Shown: positions 37,010-57,782, numbered from the stretch's first letter. The stretch: DNA of 64,000 bases from Oryzias latipes (GCF_002234675.1 NC_019866.2:3888642-3952641), one strand, 5' to 3'. Notes: generated from the sequence alone by a model not told the origin. Numbers and translations are program-made.

Positions 37010-38279
37010 ATAAGTTAAATTCATAAAACAATAACAATAATAAAGTTTCAGTCAACTTTTAACCCGACAAACTAGTACTGCTGCTAAAGATTTTGTCCAA
37101 AACACGCCAATCAATAGCTGACCCCGTATCTACATCCGGTTTGGTTTTTCAAAATAACATTAAACAGCAGAGTTTCTTTGAGGAAAAGAGAAAAACAAAA
37201 GTTTTTACACAAACATATTAAATCTTCTTCACTAAGAAAATATTTCGCATATATTTTAAGGAAAAACTCATTTATATAGGTTGGATAAACATGAAAGTTA
37301 TTCCTATTTTGTCGAATAGATTTCCAGACCGGATGTTGCTTCTTCTTCTACACAATTTGCTTCGACACTGCCCCCTTGGGGAAGCTTGTGACAATTCCTT
37401 TCTGAAACTTTATTGTAAATGTCTGGTGCAAAACCACAAAAAAAAATGTCATTATACATTGTAAATAAACACAAAAATTAAACAAGGAATGAAAAATACA
37501 ATAAGATAGAATGCCAGGGGTATGATTGAATAAATAATAGCACAGAATGGGTGTGTAAAGCTACATATGACATAACATTACAGATTTAACATGAAAAATG
37601 TTTATGTTGGGAACAAATCGTAACACATTTTAATTCGATATAACAAGAGAATTTTGTTAGAAAATTTAAATTCATTATTGTAAAATGTATCAAAGAGTAG
37701 AAGTAGTAAGTTTCTTAAAAATTCTAACGGCTTATTCTTGTGTTGATGGAAGCCACACAATACATGTTTCAAAGGCAAAAAAGGAGTGTGTAACAAAAGA
37801 AATCACCATAAATGTGCCAAAAGATTAAAAAAAGGGGCAAAGCCAAAATAAATAAACGTTTCAGGTGAAAGTTTACAAAAGGTCCACATTTTCTCATTAC
37901 TGGATTTAAATCTTTTTAAATACGTTTTTGAAGGGTAAAATCTAGGTAACATTTTTAAGAAACTTATTTTACATCACTGGAAATAAGATAGTGACTACGT
38001 ATCCTTTAGCAAGATACATCATCTGCATTTTTGTCTGCAATAATGAATAACACGATGCAAAGTTACAATATTTTTCTGAAAGCTCTCTAACATCCTCATT
38101 ACTTTTCCTGGAACGTGATGTGAAACTGATTTTTCCAACTGTGGATTGCAAAGATTGAAAGTGAGAGACTCAAGTTAGGCATTCCAGGAGATATTGTACT
38201 TAAAACTTAGTATATTCTTCAGGATTATTTTTGGGTGCATCTTTTTTTGGGGGAAATTCGTGATAAATATTTAAAGTGC
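37010..38279. other. intergenic, AT-rich; no gene seen
   Basis: Upstream flank of the THAP-integrase gene up to the LINE insertion. Very AT-rich. ETS-like words (CATCCGGTTT near 37132 and ACCGGATGTT near 37328) could belong to the promoter. No open frame of interest. Confidence 0.4.
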
Positions 38280-38292
38280 AACAAATAAGAAT

Positions 38293-41200
38293 CTAGCCAC
38301 AGGGGTTGCAAGCCAGTAACTTCTGTGCCGGTCCCAAGCCCGGATAAATAGAGAGGGTTGCGTCAGGAAGGGCATCCGGCGTAAAAATTGCCAAAATAAC
38401 CATGCGAATCATGCACAACACTTTAGACATACCGGATCGGTCGAGGCCCGGGTTAACAACGACCGCCACCGATGCTGTTAACCTACAGGGTGTCGGTGGA
38501 AATTTGACTACTGTTGGTGGAAGAAAGAGGGGAGGCAGAAGGGTCCGTTGCCAGAGAGAGAAGGGAAAAGGCAGGAACATAGGTTTGAGAATAGGGACTC
38601 TTAACGTTGGCACAATGACAGGGAAAGGCAGAGAGCTGGCAGACATGATGGAGAGAAGGAAGGTAGATGTACTGTGTGTGCAGGAGACAAGGTGGAAGGG
38701 CAGCAAGGCACGTAGTATTGGAGGAGGATACAAACTTTTCTATCATGGTGTTGATAGGAAGAGAAACGGGGTAGGAGTGATTCTGAAGGGGGAGTTTGTA
38801 AACAGTGTTCTAGAGGTGAAAAGAGTCTCAGACAGGATGATGAGCCTAAAGTTAGAAATTGAAGGGGTGATGGTGAATGTAGTCAGTGGGTATGCGCCAC
38901 AGGTTGGCTGTGAGTTAGAAGTGAAGGAGAGATTCTGGAGTGAGTTGGATGAGGTCATAGAGAGTTTTCCCAGAGGAGAGAGAGTTGTTATTGGAGCAGA
39001 CTTTAATGGCCATGTTGGTGAGGGCAACAGAGGTGATGAGGAGGTGATGGGCAGGTTTGGTGTGAAGGAAAGGAATCTGGAGGGACAGATGGTGGTGGAC
39101 TTTGCGAAGAGGATGGAAATGGCTGTAGTCAACACTTACTTCCAGAAGAGAGAGGAACATAGAGTGACATACAGAAGTGGAGGTAGGAGTACCCAGGTGG
39201 ACTACATCCTATGTAGACGAGGTCATTTGAGAGAGGTTAATGACTGCAAGGTGGTGGTAGGAGAGAGTGTAGCCAGACAGCACCGCATGGTGGTGTGTAA
39301 GATGACTCTGGAGGTCAGGAAGAAGAAGAGAGGGAAAACAGAAAAGAAGACCAAGTGGTGGAAGCTACAGAATGAAGAAACTTGTGAGGAATTTAGGCAG
39401 AAGTTGAGACAGGTCCTGGGTGGTCAGGATGAGCTTCCAGATGACTGGGAAACTACAGCAGAAATTATCAGGGAAACAGGTAGGAAGGTGCTAGGTGTGT
39501 CATCTGGAAAGAGGAAAGACGGTAAAGAGACTTGGTGGTGGAATGAGGAAGTACAGGAATGCGTCCAGAGGAAGAGGTTGGCTAAAAGGAAGTGGGATGT
39601 AGAAAGGACTGAGGAAGGTAGACAGGAGTACAAGGAAGCGCAGCGTAGAGTGAAGAGAGAGGTGGCAAAGGCCAAACAGAAAGCTTACGATGAGCTTTAT
39701 GACAGGTTAGACACAAAGGAAGGAGAGAAGGACTTGTACAGGCTAGCCAGACAGAGAGACAGAGATGGGAAGGACGTGCAACAGATAAGGGTGATTAAGG
39801 ACAGAGATGGAAAGGTGCTAACAACCCAGGAGAGTGTACAGAAAAGATGGAAGGAGTATTTTGAGGAGCTGATGAACGAGGAAAATGACAGGGAAAGAAG
39901 GGAGGAAGATGTGGTTGTTGTGGAGCAGGAAGTAGCAGAGATTGGAAAGGATGAGGTTAGGAAGGCTCTGAAAAGGATGAAGAGCGGAAAGGCCGTTGGT
40001 CCTGATGACGTACCTGTGGAGGTATGGAAGTGCCTAGGAGAGACAGCAGTGGAATTTCTAACAAGGTTGTTCAATAGGATTTTAGAGAGTGAGAAGATGC
40101 CTGAGGAATGGAGGAGAAGCGTTCTGGTCCCGATCTTTAAAAACAAGGGTGACATGCAGAACTGCAGCAACTATAGAGGAATAAAGTTGATGAGCCACAC
40201 AATGAAGCTGTGGGAAAGAGTAGTGGAAGCCAGGCTTAGGAAGAAGGTGGAGATCTGTGAGCAGCAGTATGGTTTCATGCCCCGTAAGAGCACCACTGAT
40301 GCCATTTTTGCTTTGAGAATGTTGATGGAAAAGTACAGAGAAGGTCAGAAGGAGCTGCATTGTGTGTTCGTAGATTTAGAGAAGGCGTATGACAGGGTGC
40401 CGAGGGAGGAGCTGTGGTACTGTATGAGGTCGTCTGGAGTGGCAGAGAAGTATGTCAGAGTAGTTCAGGACATGTATGAGAGAAGTATGACGGTGGTGAG
40501 ATGTGCTGTAGGTCAGACAGAGGAGTTCAAGGTGGAGGTGGGACTACACCAAGGATCGGCTTTGAGTCCTTTTTTGTTTGCTATGCTGATGGACAGGCTG
40601 ACAGACGAGGTAAGACAGGAATCTCCCTGGACAATGATGTTTGCGGATGACATTGTAATTTGCAGTGAGAGTAGAGAGCAGGTGGAGGAACAGCTAGAGA
40701 GGTGGAGGTTTGCTCTGGAAAGAAGAGGTATGAAGGTCAGTCGTAGTAAGACAGAATACATGTGTCTGAACGAGAGGGATCAAGGTAGAAGCGTTAGGTT
40801 ACAGGGGACTGAGGTGAAGAAGGTGCAGGAGTTTAAGTACTTGGGGTCAACAGTTCAGTGTGATGGGGATTGTGGAAAAGAGGTGAAGAGGCGAGTGCAG
40901 GCAGGTTGGAGCGGGTGGAGGAAAGTGTCAGGAGTGTTGTGTGACAGAAGAGTGCCAGCAAGACTCAAAGGAAAGGTGTACAAGACAGTGGTGAGACCAG
41001 CTCTGCTCTATGGGTTAGAGACGGTAGCAGTGAGACAGAGACAAGAGGCTGAGATGGAGGTAGCGGAGATGAAGATGTTGAGGTTCTCCTTAGGAGTGAC
41101 CAGGTTAGACAGGTTAAGGAACGAGTACATCAGAGGGACGGCTCATGTTGCCTGTGTTAGCGACAAAGTCAGAGAAGCCAGACTGAGATGGTTTGGACAT

Positions 41201-41423
41201 GTTCAGAGGAGGGATAGTGGATATATTGGTAGAAGGATGTTGGAGATGGAGCTGCCTGGCCGGAGGGCAAGAGGACGGCCAAAGAGGAGATATATGGATG
41301 TCTTAACAGAGGACATGAAGTTGGCTAACGTTAGGGTAGAAGATGTTCATGATAGAGTGAGGTGGAAAAGGATGATTCGCTGTGGCGACCCCTGATGGGA
41401 AAAGCCGAAAGAGAAAGAAGAAG
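38293..41423 (+). mobile_element. full-length RTE-clade LINE, apparently intact
   Basis: A 3131-bp element bounded by a perfect 13-bp target duplication, AACAAATAAGAAT, at 38280-38292 and 41424-41436. A short 5' leader (about 109 bp, with GTGCCGGTCCCAAGCCCGG) precedes one long open frame. The 3' leader is only about 28 bp (TGGGAAAAGCCGAAAGAGAA then AGAAGAAG). A single endonuclease-RT frame, a total near 3.2 kb and a very short 3' UTR with a simple tail are typical of the RTE clade. The exact duplication and unbroken frame imply a recent insertion. Confidence 0.85.
38402..41395 (+). CDS. LINE endonuclease-reverse transcriptase polyprotein
   Basis: 997 aa with no internal stop. Residues about 60-300 are an APE-type endonuclease: RIGTLNVGTMTGKGRELADM, VDVLCVQETRWKG (catalytic Glu), VVSGYAPQ, VVIGADFNGHVGEG (Asp/Asn), STQVDYILCRR and RQHRMVVCKM (terminal His). 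Residues about 530-830 are the reverse transcriptase: GKAVGPDDVPVEVWK, WRRSVLVPIFKNKGDMQNC, NYRGIKLMSHTMKLWERVVE, VFVDLEKAYDRVPREELW, GLHQGSALSPFLFAMLMDRL and the catalytic MMFADDIVIC box. The C-terminal part (RLRWFGHVQRR, GRRARGRPKRRY) is characteristic of this fish LINE group. All the catalytic motifs I can check are present. The frame could start slightly further upstream with a non-AUG codon; the first ATG is used. Confidence 0.9.
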   Translation: MRIMHNTLDIPDRSRPGLTTTATDAVNLQGVGGNLTTVGGRKRGGRRVRCQREKGKGRNIGLRIGTLNVGTMTGKGRELADMMERRKVDVLCVQETRWKGSKARSIGGGYKLFYHGVDRKRNGVGVILKGEFVNSVLEVKRVSDRMMSLKLEIEGVMVNVVSGYAPQVGCELEVKERFWSELDEVIESFPRGERVVIGADFNGHVGEGNRGDEEVMGRFGVKERNLEGQMVVDFAKRMEMAVVNTYFQKREEHRVTYRSGGRSTQVDYILCRRGHLREVNDCKVVVGESVARQHRMVVCKMTLEVRKKKRGKTEKKTKWWKLQNEETCEEFRQKLRQVLGGQDELPDDWETTAEIIRETGRKVLGVSSGKRKDGKETWWWNEEVQECVQRKRLAKRKWDVERTEEGRQEYKEAQRRVKREVAKAKQKAYDELYDRLDTKEGEKDLYRLARQRDRDGKDVQQIRVIKDRDGKVLTTQESVQKRWKEYFEELMNEENDRERREEDVVVVEQEVAEIGKDEVRKALKRMKSGKAVGPDDVPVEVWKCLGETAVEFLTRLFNRILESEKMPEEWRRSVLVPIFKNKGDMQNCSNYRGIKLMSHTMKLWERVVEARLRKKVEICEQQYGFMPRKSTTDAIFALRMLMEKYREGQKELHCVFVDLEKAYDRVPREELWYCMRSSGVAEKYVRVVQDMYERSMTVVRCAVGQTEEFKVEVGLHQGSALSPFLFAMLMDRLTDEVRQESPWTMMFADDIVICSESREQVEEQLERWRFALERRGMKVSRSKTEYMCLNERDQGRSVRLQGTEVKKVQEFKYLGSTVQCDGDCGKEVKRRVQAGWSGWRKVSGVLCDRRVPARLKGKVYKTVVRPALLYGLETVAVRQRQEAEMEVAEMKMLRFSLGVTRLDRLRNEYIRGTAHVACVSDKVREARLRWFGHVQRRDSGYIGRRMLEMELPGRRARGRPKRRYMDVLTEDMKLANVRVEDVHDRVRWKRMIRCGDP

Positions 41424-41616
41424 AACAAATAAGAATAAGAAAGAAAAAAGTCACAAAGCTTAAATCTGGTCAATAATCGCTTTATTGACAGCAAATAAAA
41501 ATGTGCCTCAAAAAACATTTTCTCCTTTTTATGTGAAAGATATAACAACTAGACAAAAAAAAAACAGAAGTCCTTTTAAATCAAAAGTGGATCAGAGGAT
41601 TAAAAAAAAGGAAAGC

Positions 41617-44600
41617 TCAGCTGCTTTTTCTTTTCCACTCTGCTCTCCATTCATCCCAGTTGAGCAGAGTTCGTTTTGTGTCCCATCCTGCAGCTTCCAC
41701 ACCTGCAAATATTAGCAAATTGTGCTTTTTTTAATGTAATACAAATAAATACATTTCATAAAAAAAGAAAAGCTAAATTACGAGTGATAATTTTAAGTTA
41801 ACTCACCTTTGAGAAATGTGTGGAAATTAGCATCAATGACCTCTTGACTCTTCTGGACCATTTCCCACAAACCTTTGATGGAAATAAAGTTTAGAGTAAA
41901 AAAGAACTTCAAAAAGAATACAAAGAGATGTCAAGACTCACTTTGCTTGCTTGTTTGACTGAATGAAGGACTTTTCAACATATTGCTCAGGCACAAGGCC
42001 TGACATGCCGCTCGGATCTCATCGTGCACTGATGCCCCAGATCCCAGACAAACGCAAATACAACCTGAGCGGAAAACAGGGTTAGTGTTAACACGGCAAT
42101 TAAATATGCATCGTTTGAAGGAATACGAGTTACCATTTCTGACTCCTAGGAGGTAAGCCATGGAGTTATTCCTCAAAGCCAAATGGAAGTCTTCTGGGCT
42201 GTGAATGAAGCAGTTTAGTTTGTTGATTTGAAAGAAAACAACATTTATGCAAAAAAGATAGACCGAGTCACCTCTGTACAACATCCTGCAGCTTCACTCC
42301 AAGCTTGATCGGTGTGGTTATTTTAAACTCTGCAAGTTAAACAAACAAAAGACGACATTTCATCACCGCAAAACGACAAAAAAGTGACAGTGGAAAAAAT
42401 GAAAAGATTTATTACAAACCCAAGAAAACGGGCTCTCTCCGATTGGCCTCAAATGGACTCAGGATGCGTTTGTCCTTCAGGTACTGCTGCAACACGATTG
42501 AAAGTCGAGCTTGGTTGAAGGTTTCCATGACAACTGAACGCACAGCCTTGTAGTTGGCAAACAGATGGAGGATGGTGAAGAGGAAGAAGAGACCAAGACT
42601 CAGCCTGAAGGGCAAAAAGCCAGGAAAGAATGAAGGAAGATTTGATATTTAAAAGGACTCCAAAGTTCGTGTTTGGAAGAAAAAACATTCAGATCACTTA
42701 CGAGGAGTTATCAGTGATGAGGGGAATAAGTATCAAACTAACAACAAGTCCTGCCAAATTCACCAAAGTCTCCTGAATAAAAAATAAAAAGAGGGTAAAT
42801 TCAGTAAATTTGTCCTGTGAGCCGTTTTCAGGTTTCAGAAGAAGTTTGGAAAAAAAACTTAATGTATGAAAATGACCTGACTTCCATCTTTGGCAGAAAT
42901 GTCAGCCATATTGTCCCTGCGAGCCTGATGAACGGTCAGCGCAGCTCTGGTTGCACCTCCAGCGACTCCAACGATGGCCTAAAGAAGACAAGTGCAGACA
43001 GTTTCTGTACAGCTGAACCTAAATCCACCACCGTCTGCTCCATCTGTCTCTGAAAGTCAATGCGACTTGTTTTCCCATTTATGTCACAAACTGAGTGACG
43101 AAAAACTTCAAAATATCTACTTAAAGTTATTCGTTCCAACAGACAAAGAAATGTGAGCTAAAAAAAAACTTTAAAGACCCACTCCAATGAAATTTGTGCT
43201 TTTAACATGTTTTTTTAACATGTTCTTGATGCAATGTTCTCATGATGGAGGACATAAACAAATACTTTGTATTTAAACTGCATTTCTGAGTTTTTGTTTT
43301 TTCAAATAACGATGAATCAAAACCAGATTCAAAAAAAGCTCTCTTTTGTGACATAGCAACTAAAAAGGGCGAGTCAAAGTCTCCCTGCTCTGCTCCATTC
43401 TGATGCATCCACTTGCAGACAAATAGATCCATTAATAAATCTTGGTTTTCTTCGTCTGAGCTGGAAATTGGATCAAAAGCTCCAATACTGCTCGCCATTT
43501 TTGTTGCGCCGCTAACGTTAGATTGGGGTTGTGAGGGTCTGTAAACTAGTGGGAGAGATTGTTAGCAAAGGGATGATGGGATATCAGCAGAGGCTTACTT
43601 CTGCGCCAACAGTCCCGCCCACAGCACAGAGGCAAATTTCTTAATTCCATTCTGCAGAAAACTTGTCTTTGAAAACAACAGTTCTTTTTATTTACAGTTT
43701 ACTTCATTTTGCCTAAAAATGTCATCATCATAATCAAAAGACCACTGGGAACACTTCTGAAGTAAAGCAGTGAAGTGAAGTTAGAAGACGCAGGGCTAAA
43801 TTTAGTGAAATGATGGCGTCCATCAAAGGTACAACCACATTGCCTGATCACATCAGAAATTGGGAACATTTTACCTGATTTAAAAGTCTTAAAAGCCAAA
43901 ACCAATGGTCATGTCTGCTATGTGCTGTTGTGGAACTCTATGCCTTCCCTTTGTTTCTTTGCAATGTTTGTATGTTTATTTTAATGTGATTTATCTATTG
44001 TGCTAATTTAGGCATATTTATGTTCCAACTATGCTAAAACATTGATGAACACATGCCTCGTCCTCATTTAAATAAATTAAATGAAACAATTGCATAACAG
44101 CATATTGTGTACCAGGGGTGGGAAAACCACGGGAAAATTTTATTTTTGTTTTTTTTACCTTGAAAACTCCTGCAGTGCAAACAATCAAAGTGAAGAAGGA
44201 CGGGAAGAAAGGAGCCAAGATCTCTATGAACATGGCGATGTCATTGAGAACGTCGGCAAACAGTCTGGTAGTTGGAAAAAGAGGGGAAACAATCATAAAG
44301 CAAAAGAAAAAAACTGGAGTCGTGGAGCCTTTTTTTTTTGCTGCCTACCTCCATTTTTTAGCCTCAGAGTCCAGCCTACTCCTGAAAAACAAATGAGGGC
44401 CACTTCAGAAGAGGCGAATACCTAAAAAACTTTGATGGTCCAAAAGGCCGGAGTTCAATCCTACCCCTTCTGCCAGGCGAAGAGGATTCTTCCAAACATT
44501 CCAGTCCCATCTGCAGGAGAAAAAAATATATATGTTTGCAAGAAATTTAGAATGCAAATTAAAAAAAATACTGTTCTTATTTATGGTGTTAGTTAAATGA

Positions 44601-45094
44601 CTTTTAACCTTTTAATATCCATGTAACCGTAGCTGCAGCTACAGTGGCATCTTGGTTTCCAACACCAACACCTTTGAGGGAAGCCTGAGTCACCAGAGTC
44701 CACGACAGGGTGCTGGCAAACGCCTGACACACATAAGGAGGGTGCAGACTCTCACTCTGATGCCAGAAACCATTTGTTTGGTTTGGCTGAGCCTCAGATT
44801 TGCTGTACCTGCAGGGTGTCCCAAAACTGATACTGCAGGTAATCTTCACTGACGCTTTCAGGATAACCCTGAGGCAGAAAAACACTCTGCAAAAAAAGCA
44901 CATTTGTCATGAGAGTCCGGGAGGATGAAACCTCTTTGAATAAATAAAATCCTTACTTTAAAAGCTCCAACTAGAGAGAAGCTGCTGGATCCATCCTTCC
45001 TCCGTTGCATCACTCCGTCCTGAACTACATACTTCCAAGACTCGGCGCTGCCGTACCGCTCTGTAGCCACTATTCCATCCACATTTGTCTCCAT
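41617..45094 (-). CDS. rusf1: RUS family member 1 (DUF647; C16orf58 orthologue)
   Basis: Fourteen exons: 45094-44957, 44886-44809, 44723-44609, 44510-44465, 44381-44349, 44264-44159, 42978-42877, 42772-42702, 42604-42420, 42329-42272, 42198-42134, 42064-41942, 41872-41807 and 41702-41617. They give 423 aa (human about 468). The DUF647/RUS domain is clear: FLPQGYPESVSEDYLQYQFW, TLVTQASLKGVGVGNQDATV, ATVTWILKDGTGMFGRILFA, RLFADVLNDIAMFIEILAPF and AGGATRAALTVHQARRDNMA. Hydrophobic stretches (FFPSFFTLIVCTAGVF, LVVSLILIPLIT) suggest a membrane protein. Plant RUS proteins act in root UV-B sensing and auxin transport; the animal role is poorly known. Orthology is supported by the 16p11.2 neighbours. 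Confidence 0.93.
43171..43765 (+). repeat. expanded copy of the 19553-19950 MITE family
   Basis: Starts TTAAAGACCCACTCCAATGA and includes AACATGTTCTTGATGCAATG, CTGATGCATCCACTTGCAGA and CACTGGGAACACTTCTGAAG. The right terminal repeat is eroded. It lies in the large rusf1 intron 6. Confidence 0.65.
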
Positions 45095-45179
45095 GTTGTT
45101 GTTAGACGTCTTATTAACCGTAAAAAAGTAAGTATTGTGGATATTTTTTTAGTAACAGACTAGTGTTTTTATTTACAGC

Positions 45180-45300
45180 TGACGTGTCGTCCTCTTTAAT
45201 TTATTTTTTGTTTCCGGGTTTGTTACCGCCCTTACAGTTTCTCGGCTTCTCATTGGTGGATGAACAGTGAGGCGGAGCTCCAGAACAGTCATGCGCAGCA
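45180..45300. promoter_or_regulatory. rusf1: probable rusf1 promoter
   Basis: Immediately upstream of the rusf1 ATG is a GC-richer patch with an inverted CCAAT box (TCTCATTGGTGGATG near 45249) and CpG-bearing words (CATGCGCAGCA), in otherwise AT-rich sequence. Inferred only. Confidence 0.35.
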
Positions 45301-45399
45301 GAGACCAGCCGCAAAAACGCTACTTACTGATATTTATCGGGACTTATTTGAGCGTTTAAACGTTTAAATTCAAATTATGATAACAATTTGTATTATTTT

Positions 45400-46335
45400 C
45401 TTAAATATCACTGTGTCTATTTATAAAAATCCCCAAATTACGTATTTTGAATGTTGTGGTTTACATGAATCACACAAGTATGCAGGAAAACTCATGCAGT
45501 AATTTACTGTTATTATAGTTTTACATTTCATAAGGAAAACAACATTATGATGAAAATTCACATTGAAATCAGGTGTATAAATAGTTAATACATTGATTTA
45601 AAAAAAGAACAGGGTGTGGTTCTTTCCATGTCATTGACAGTTCAGTTACTATGGCATTAATCTATAAAAAAAATGACATCATGTGATCAAAAAGGGGAGA
45701 CAGTTTATCTAATCTCTGCGTAAGAGAGCAAAGCAGGAAATTACATGGTTTTTAATATTAATTGAAAGAAAATGTTGTTTGAGATGAATACATATAGAGC
45801 TATCCTGAAAAATGAAAGCATGCAGGGGAATCCACACTCAGAAACAACAACAAAAATGTTTCTTTGACCCCGTTGAGGAGGAACAAGTTCTGACACACCT
45901 TCAACAGCACCTGTGGAATGTGGGATTGGGTAAGCAGGACTCTAATCTTAGTAAAGTTGAATCACGGAGACCAACAAGTGAGGTACCCACCAGAAAAGGA
46001 AAGAGTATGAGGTTGCTACACTAACAAAGTGACGGATTCCTGTGACAAATATGAAGGTGGGTGGGAAGAGGGGAAGAGTCACAGAAGCAAATTCCTTCTC
46101 AGTAAGTGGGTGTGGAAGTTTCATGACTATCTTTCTTCCTGCCATAAAACCAATGACATGAAACCAGATTTCCACAGTGACGGCAGAGCAGCTGTCCGCT
46201 GGGATTGGTTCGTCACAGGTGGAAACACCAGAACAACAACGGATTTTAAGGAGAAAAGAGGATTTGAAACTTTCACATCAGCTTCATTTTTGATCTTTTG
46301 AGGATTTCTACTGACAAGTGATTCAAGACAGTCGG
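45400..46335 (+). other. intergenic; possible 5' UTR exon of the tmem265-like gene
   Basis: AT-rich and without a convincing reading frame. A plausible non-coding exon ends at 46335, where AGTCGG is followed by the donor GTGAGT. It could join the acceptor in front of the start codon exon (CTTGCAG, exon from 47159). Confidence 0.35.
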
Positions 46336-47160
46336 GTGAGTTCACTATTTCAACCTTTTCATGATCAGATCCGAACAGTTTTTTAGATGTTTAAGGCTTT
46401 TATGAACCCGACCAAGATGACTGTGATGCTCATGATGACATTTGAGGATTTAAAACCAAATGTTTGTGAAGCTAAACATGATTCACATGGCTGTGTGGGA
46501 ACGGCTGCATTCCAGCGTTTCTCAAAAATATGGAGGAAGCTTGATCAAATCTGTGATGGGAAGAGCGACCTGCCATGTTTTTGTTGTCCTTACCTGTCAA
46601 AAAAAAAAACAAGTGGCAACACCTTTGAGGGTCATGCAGGTTTGTCAAATGAAAACACAACAGATCCATGCAAATACCAGACTTGAAACTTGCTGACTTA
46701 GTTTTCAGGAACCTATTCAAACGTGTGTATTTTATTTTTGCAGAAGTAACAGCGGTTTGGTGGAGAGGCGAGAAAAAAACTCAAATCAGACCGAAAATTT
46801 GTCAGAGCAACGAAAAGCATGGAGTCAGAGAATACAATTTAGTGCAACTCATTAATAATCCTTTGATGTCGGGACTTATTTCCAGTAGAAGAAATAAAAA
46901 TCACTGTTTTTGTTTTCATATAAATGGTTCGATGTTCATTTGCATCAATAGGAAACAAACCCCTAGAAGAAAAGCTCACATCAGTTTTTAGGAGTTTGGT
47001 TGGTCAACTTCAGGATCAGCTTTTTATTTTATATTTGTGGTTGAATGAAATAAAGATACATGTTTTTATTAGTTGGAGGTCTGTTAAGTTCTCTTTTGCT
47101 TCAGAACTGAAACCAGTTTCTGGTTTGTTTTCTTTTCGTCTAGTTATCTTTCTTGCAGAA

Positions 47161-47629
47161 ATGCCAGAATCAGCGGAAGCGCCCAGGGATGAAGTGATGC
47201 CTCTGACGGTCGTGGCTCAACGGGGGGACCAGGACAGAAGGGACGAAACCTGCAAACCTGTGGCCAGCAGAGTCCGGCGGATGATCTCATATGTGCGGAA
47301 TGATGACAGTTACCGGGTCCTGGCCATCTTCAGCATCATCTGCGGCATTTCCTGCATCGGAATGAAAGCTCTGATAAGTTCAGTTAAGGTAATGAGTCTC
47401 ATTGAACCCGACAGGAAGATTCGACCTCAAGGAATCCTTAAACTGCTCCTTAAACCTGTTATTTTTTTCTCAGGCTAAAGAAAGAAAGAATGACAGAGAA
47501 GCTTCTGCAAGGCTTTCCAAGGAGGCTAAAAAGTTCGGCATCATCTCCATCGTTACCCTGTACGCCTTTTTGATCAGCATTTTCTGCCTCCTGGCACTGG
47601 TCTCATATCTTCTCACTCTGAAAGACTGA
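47161..47629 (+). CDS. tmem265: small two-span membrane protein, TMEM265-like
   Basis: Two exons (47161-47388 and 47474-47629) encode 127 aa. A hydrophilic N-terminus (MPESAEAPRDEVMPL) leads to a first membrane segment (VLAIFSIICGISCIGMKALI). A basic loop follows (SVKAKERKNDREASARLSKE), then a second membrane segment (FGIISIVTLYAFLISIFCLL) and a short tail. The loop, with its Asp-Arg-Glu-Ala and Ala-Lys-Lys spacing, recalls the CD225/dispanin family that includes TMEM265 and the IFITMs. Human TMEM265 lies in 16p11.2 a few genes from PRR14, which supports the name. The family match is by eye, so the symbol is tentative. Confidence 0.6.
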
Positions 47630-47639
47630 TTCACCTGGA

Positions 47640-49000
47640 AGTCCATAGTGGAGACGTTTTACTGCGAGGACGGACAAGACGACGCTGCTGGAAGTTACAT
47701 GACCTTTACAAATGTTTATAGTTACTTTTTTTGGAAGAAAACGCAGTCACTAAATGCATAGAGAACGGACCTTTGGCGGCAGAGTTCACCGTCCTGCATT
47801 TTGCACTTCTGCACAGCGGAACCAGGTGAGCTCCAGGTGTGACGGACAGTGCGCCTCGACGACCAGGGTTGAAAAAAACTGTTTTACAGATTCAATGTTC
47901 ATTTAAGTGGGAATAGGTTCGAAGCAGGACTCAATCTGGAGACTTTTCACTTAAGCAGAAGAACAAAAAATATATGAACCACTTTTAGAAGAAATCGACC
48001 ATAAAAGACATCAGAACCCTCCTGCTTTCATCATTACCATGTTTTATTAAAATGTAAAATATCCAATTCCACTTTAAAATACTATCAAATGTGTTTACTA
48101 CGTCTAAGCATGTTGTTCAGCAATACAGCAATTCTTGAGTCTTTACTAGAAACGACAGCAGAGCTCTTAAAAAGTCTTAAAGTGCCGTAATTACCTTGAC
48201 ATTATTGCATTGTTACTAGACGTTTATTGTCAAATTATATACAGCATTGTACTTTTATACAAACATACAAAATGTATTTTGTGATAAAAATGTGTAAAGA
48301 TGTTGTGCTTCGGTTTCTTCATGCACTTCTGCTTGTCCTCCTCAACAGCGGTAACAAACAAAACCCACAATTTAAACCTGACAATAATCCTTTACATTTT
48401 GGCCAAGAAAAGAAAAACACAACAGGGTACAGTAGTAACACAAAAAGGGGAGGAGAAAGAAGACAAAGAAACTCAGAAGGCTTTGTGAAGAACTGGAAAA
48501 CGTCCAACATCACCCAGCCACAAACGTCAAACGGGTTACTCCTGAGCTGAAGATCCAAGAAGTCCGACTAGAATGTTAGGCTACAAACACGCATGATGTT
48601 GAGTTTTTTCAGCCTTCTAAAATAGTAGCTGCCTGCAGAAACAAGTTACAAGGATGCTGGATGGTTACACAAACCGGCGTGAAGCGCCGACTTCTTTTCA
48701 AACAGGCAGAGCGACAAGCTCCGCCCTGTTCAGCGTAGCGGCCTAGCTTATCCTCATATGGACAAACTGTGAACCGAGACGAGAAATCTCAGCGACGTAA
48801 AGAATACTGCACCACAGATGGCTTCAAAGACGCTGGTTCAGAATCAAACGGCAACGGTTTCATAGTGGTAATAAATAAATTGACACTATATTTATATATG
48901 TGTGTGTGTAAATACCACAGTATTTATAAAAGCAAAACTGCAAAGAGCGTGTCATCACATTGAAACAAACACAAATAACAGTCGGCACGGTAACAAAGAG
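47640..49000. other. convergent 3' flanks of tmem265-like and prr14
   Basis: The two genes converge here. The stretch should hold both 3' UTRs. A minus-strand AATAAA (TTTATT on plus) at about 48042 may end prr14. No other gene was seen. Confidence 0.45.
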
Positions 49001-49007
49001 GCTTCAG

Positions 49008-57679
<8,672 letters not shown>

Positions 57680-57782
57680 CGGGAAAATGATCTGAGCGAG
57701 CGAGTCAGAGGGATGGGTCAACATCCCTTTGCTCCTTCACTCTCCTCCTCTGGTCTTCTCTGTGGATAAAACATGCGGCGGA

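Noticed and set aside
38293-38733. Minus-strand frames inside the LINE
   Set aside because: Antisense shadows of the LINE polyprotein; no motif.
45812-46024. 70-codon plus-strand frame
   Set aside because: No recognisable domain, no splice partners and ordinary base composition.
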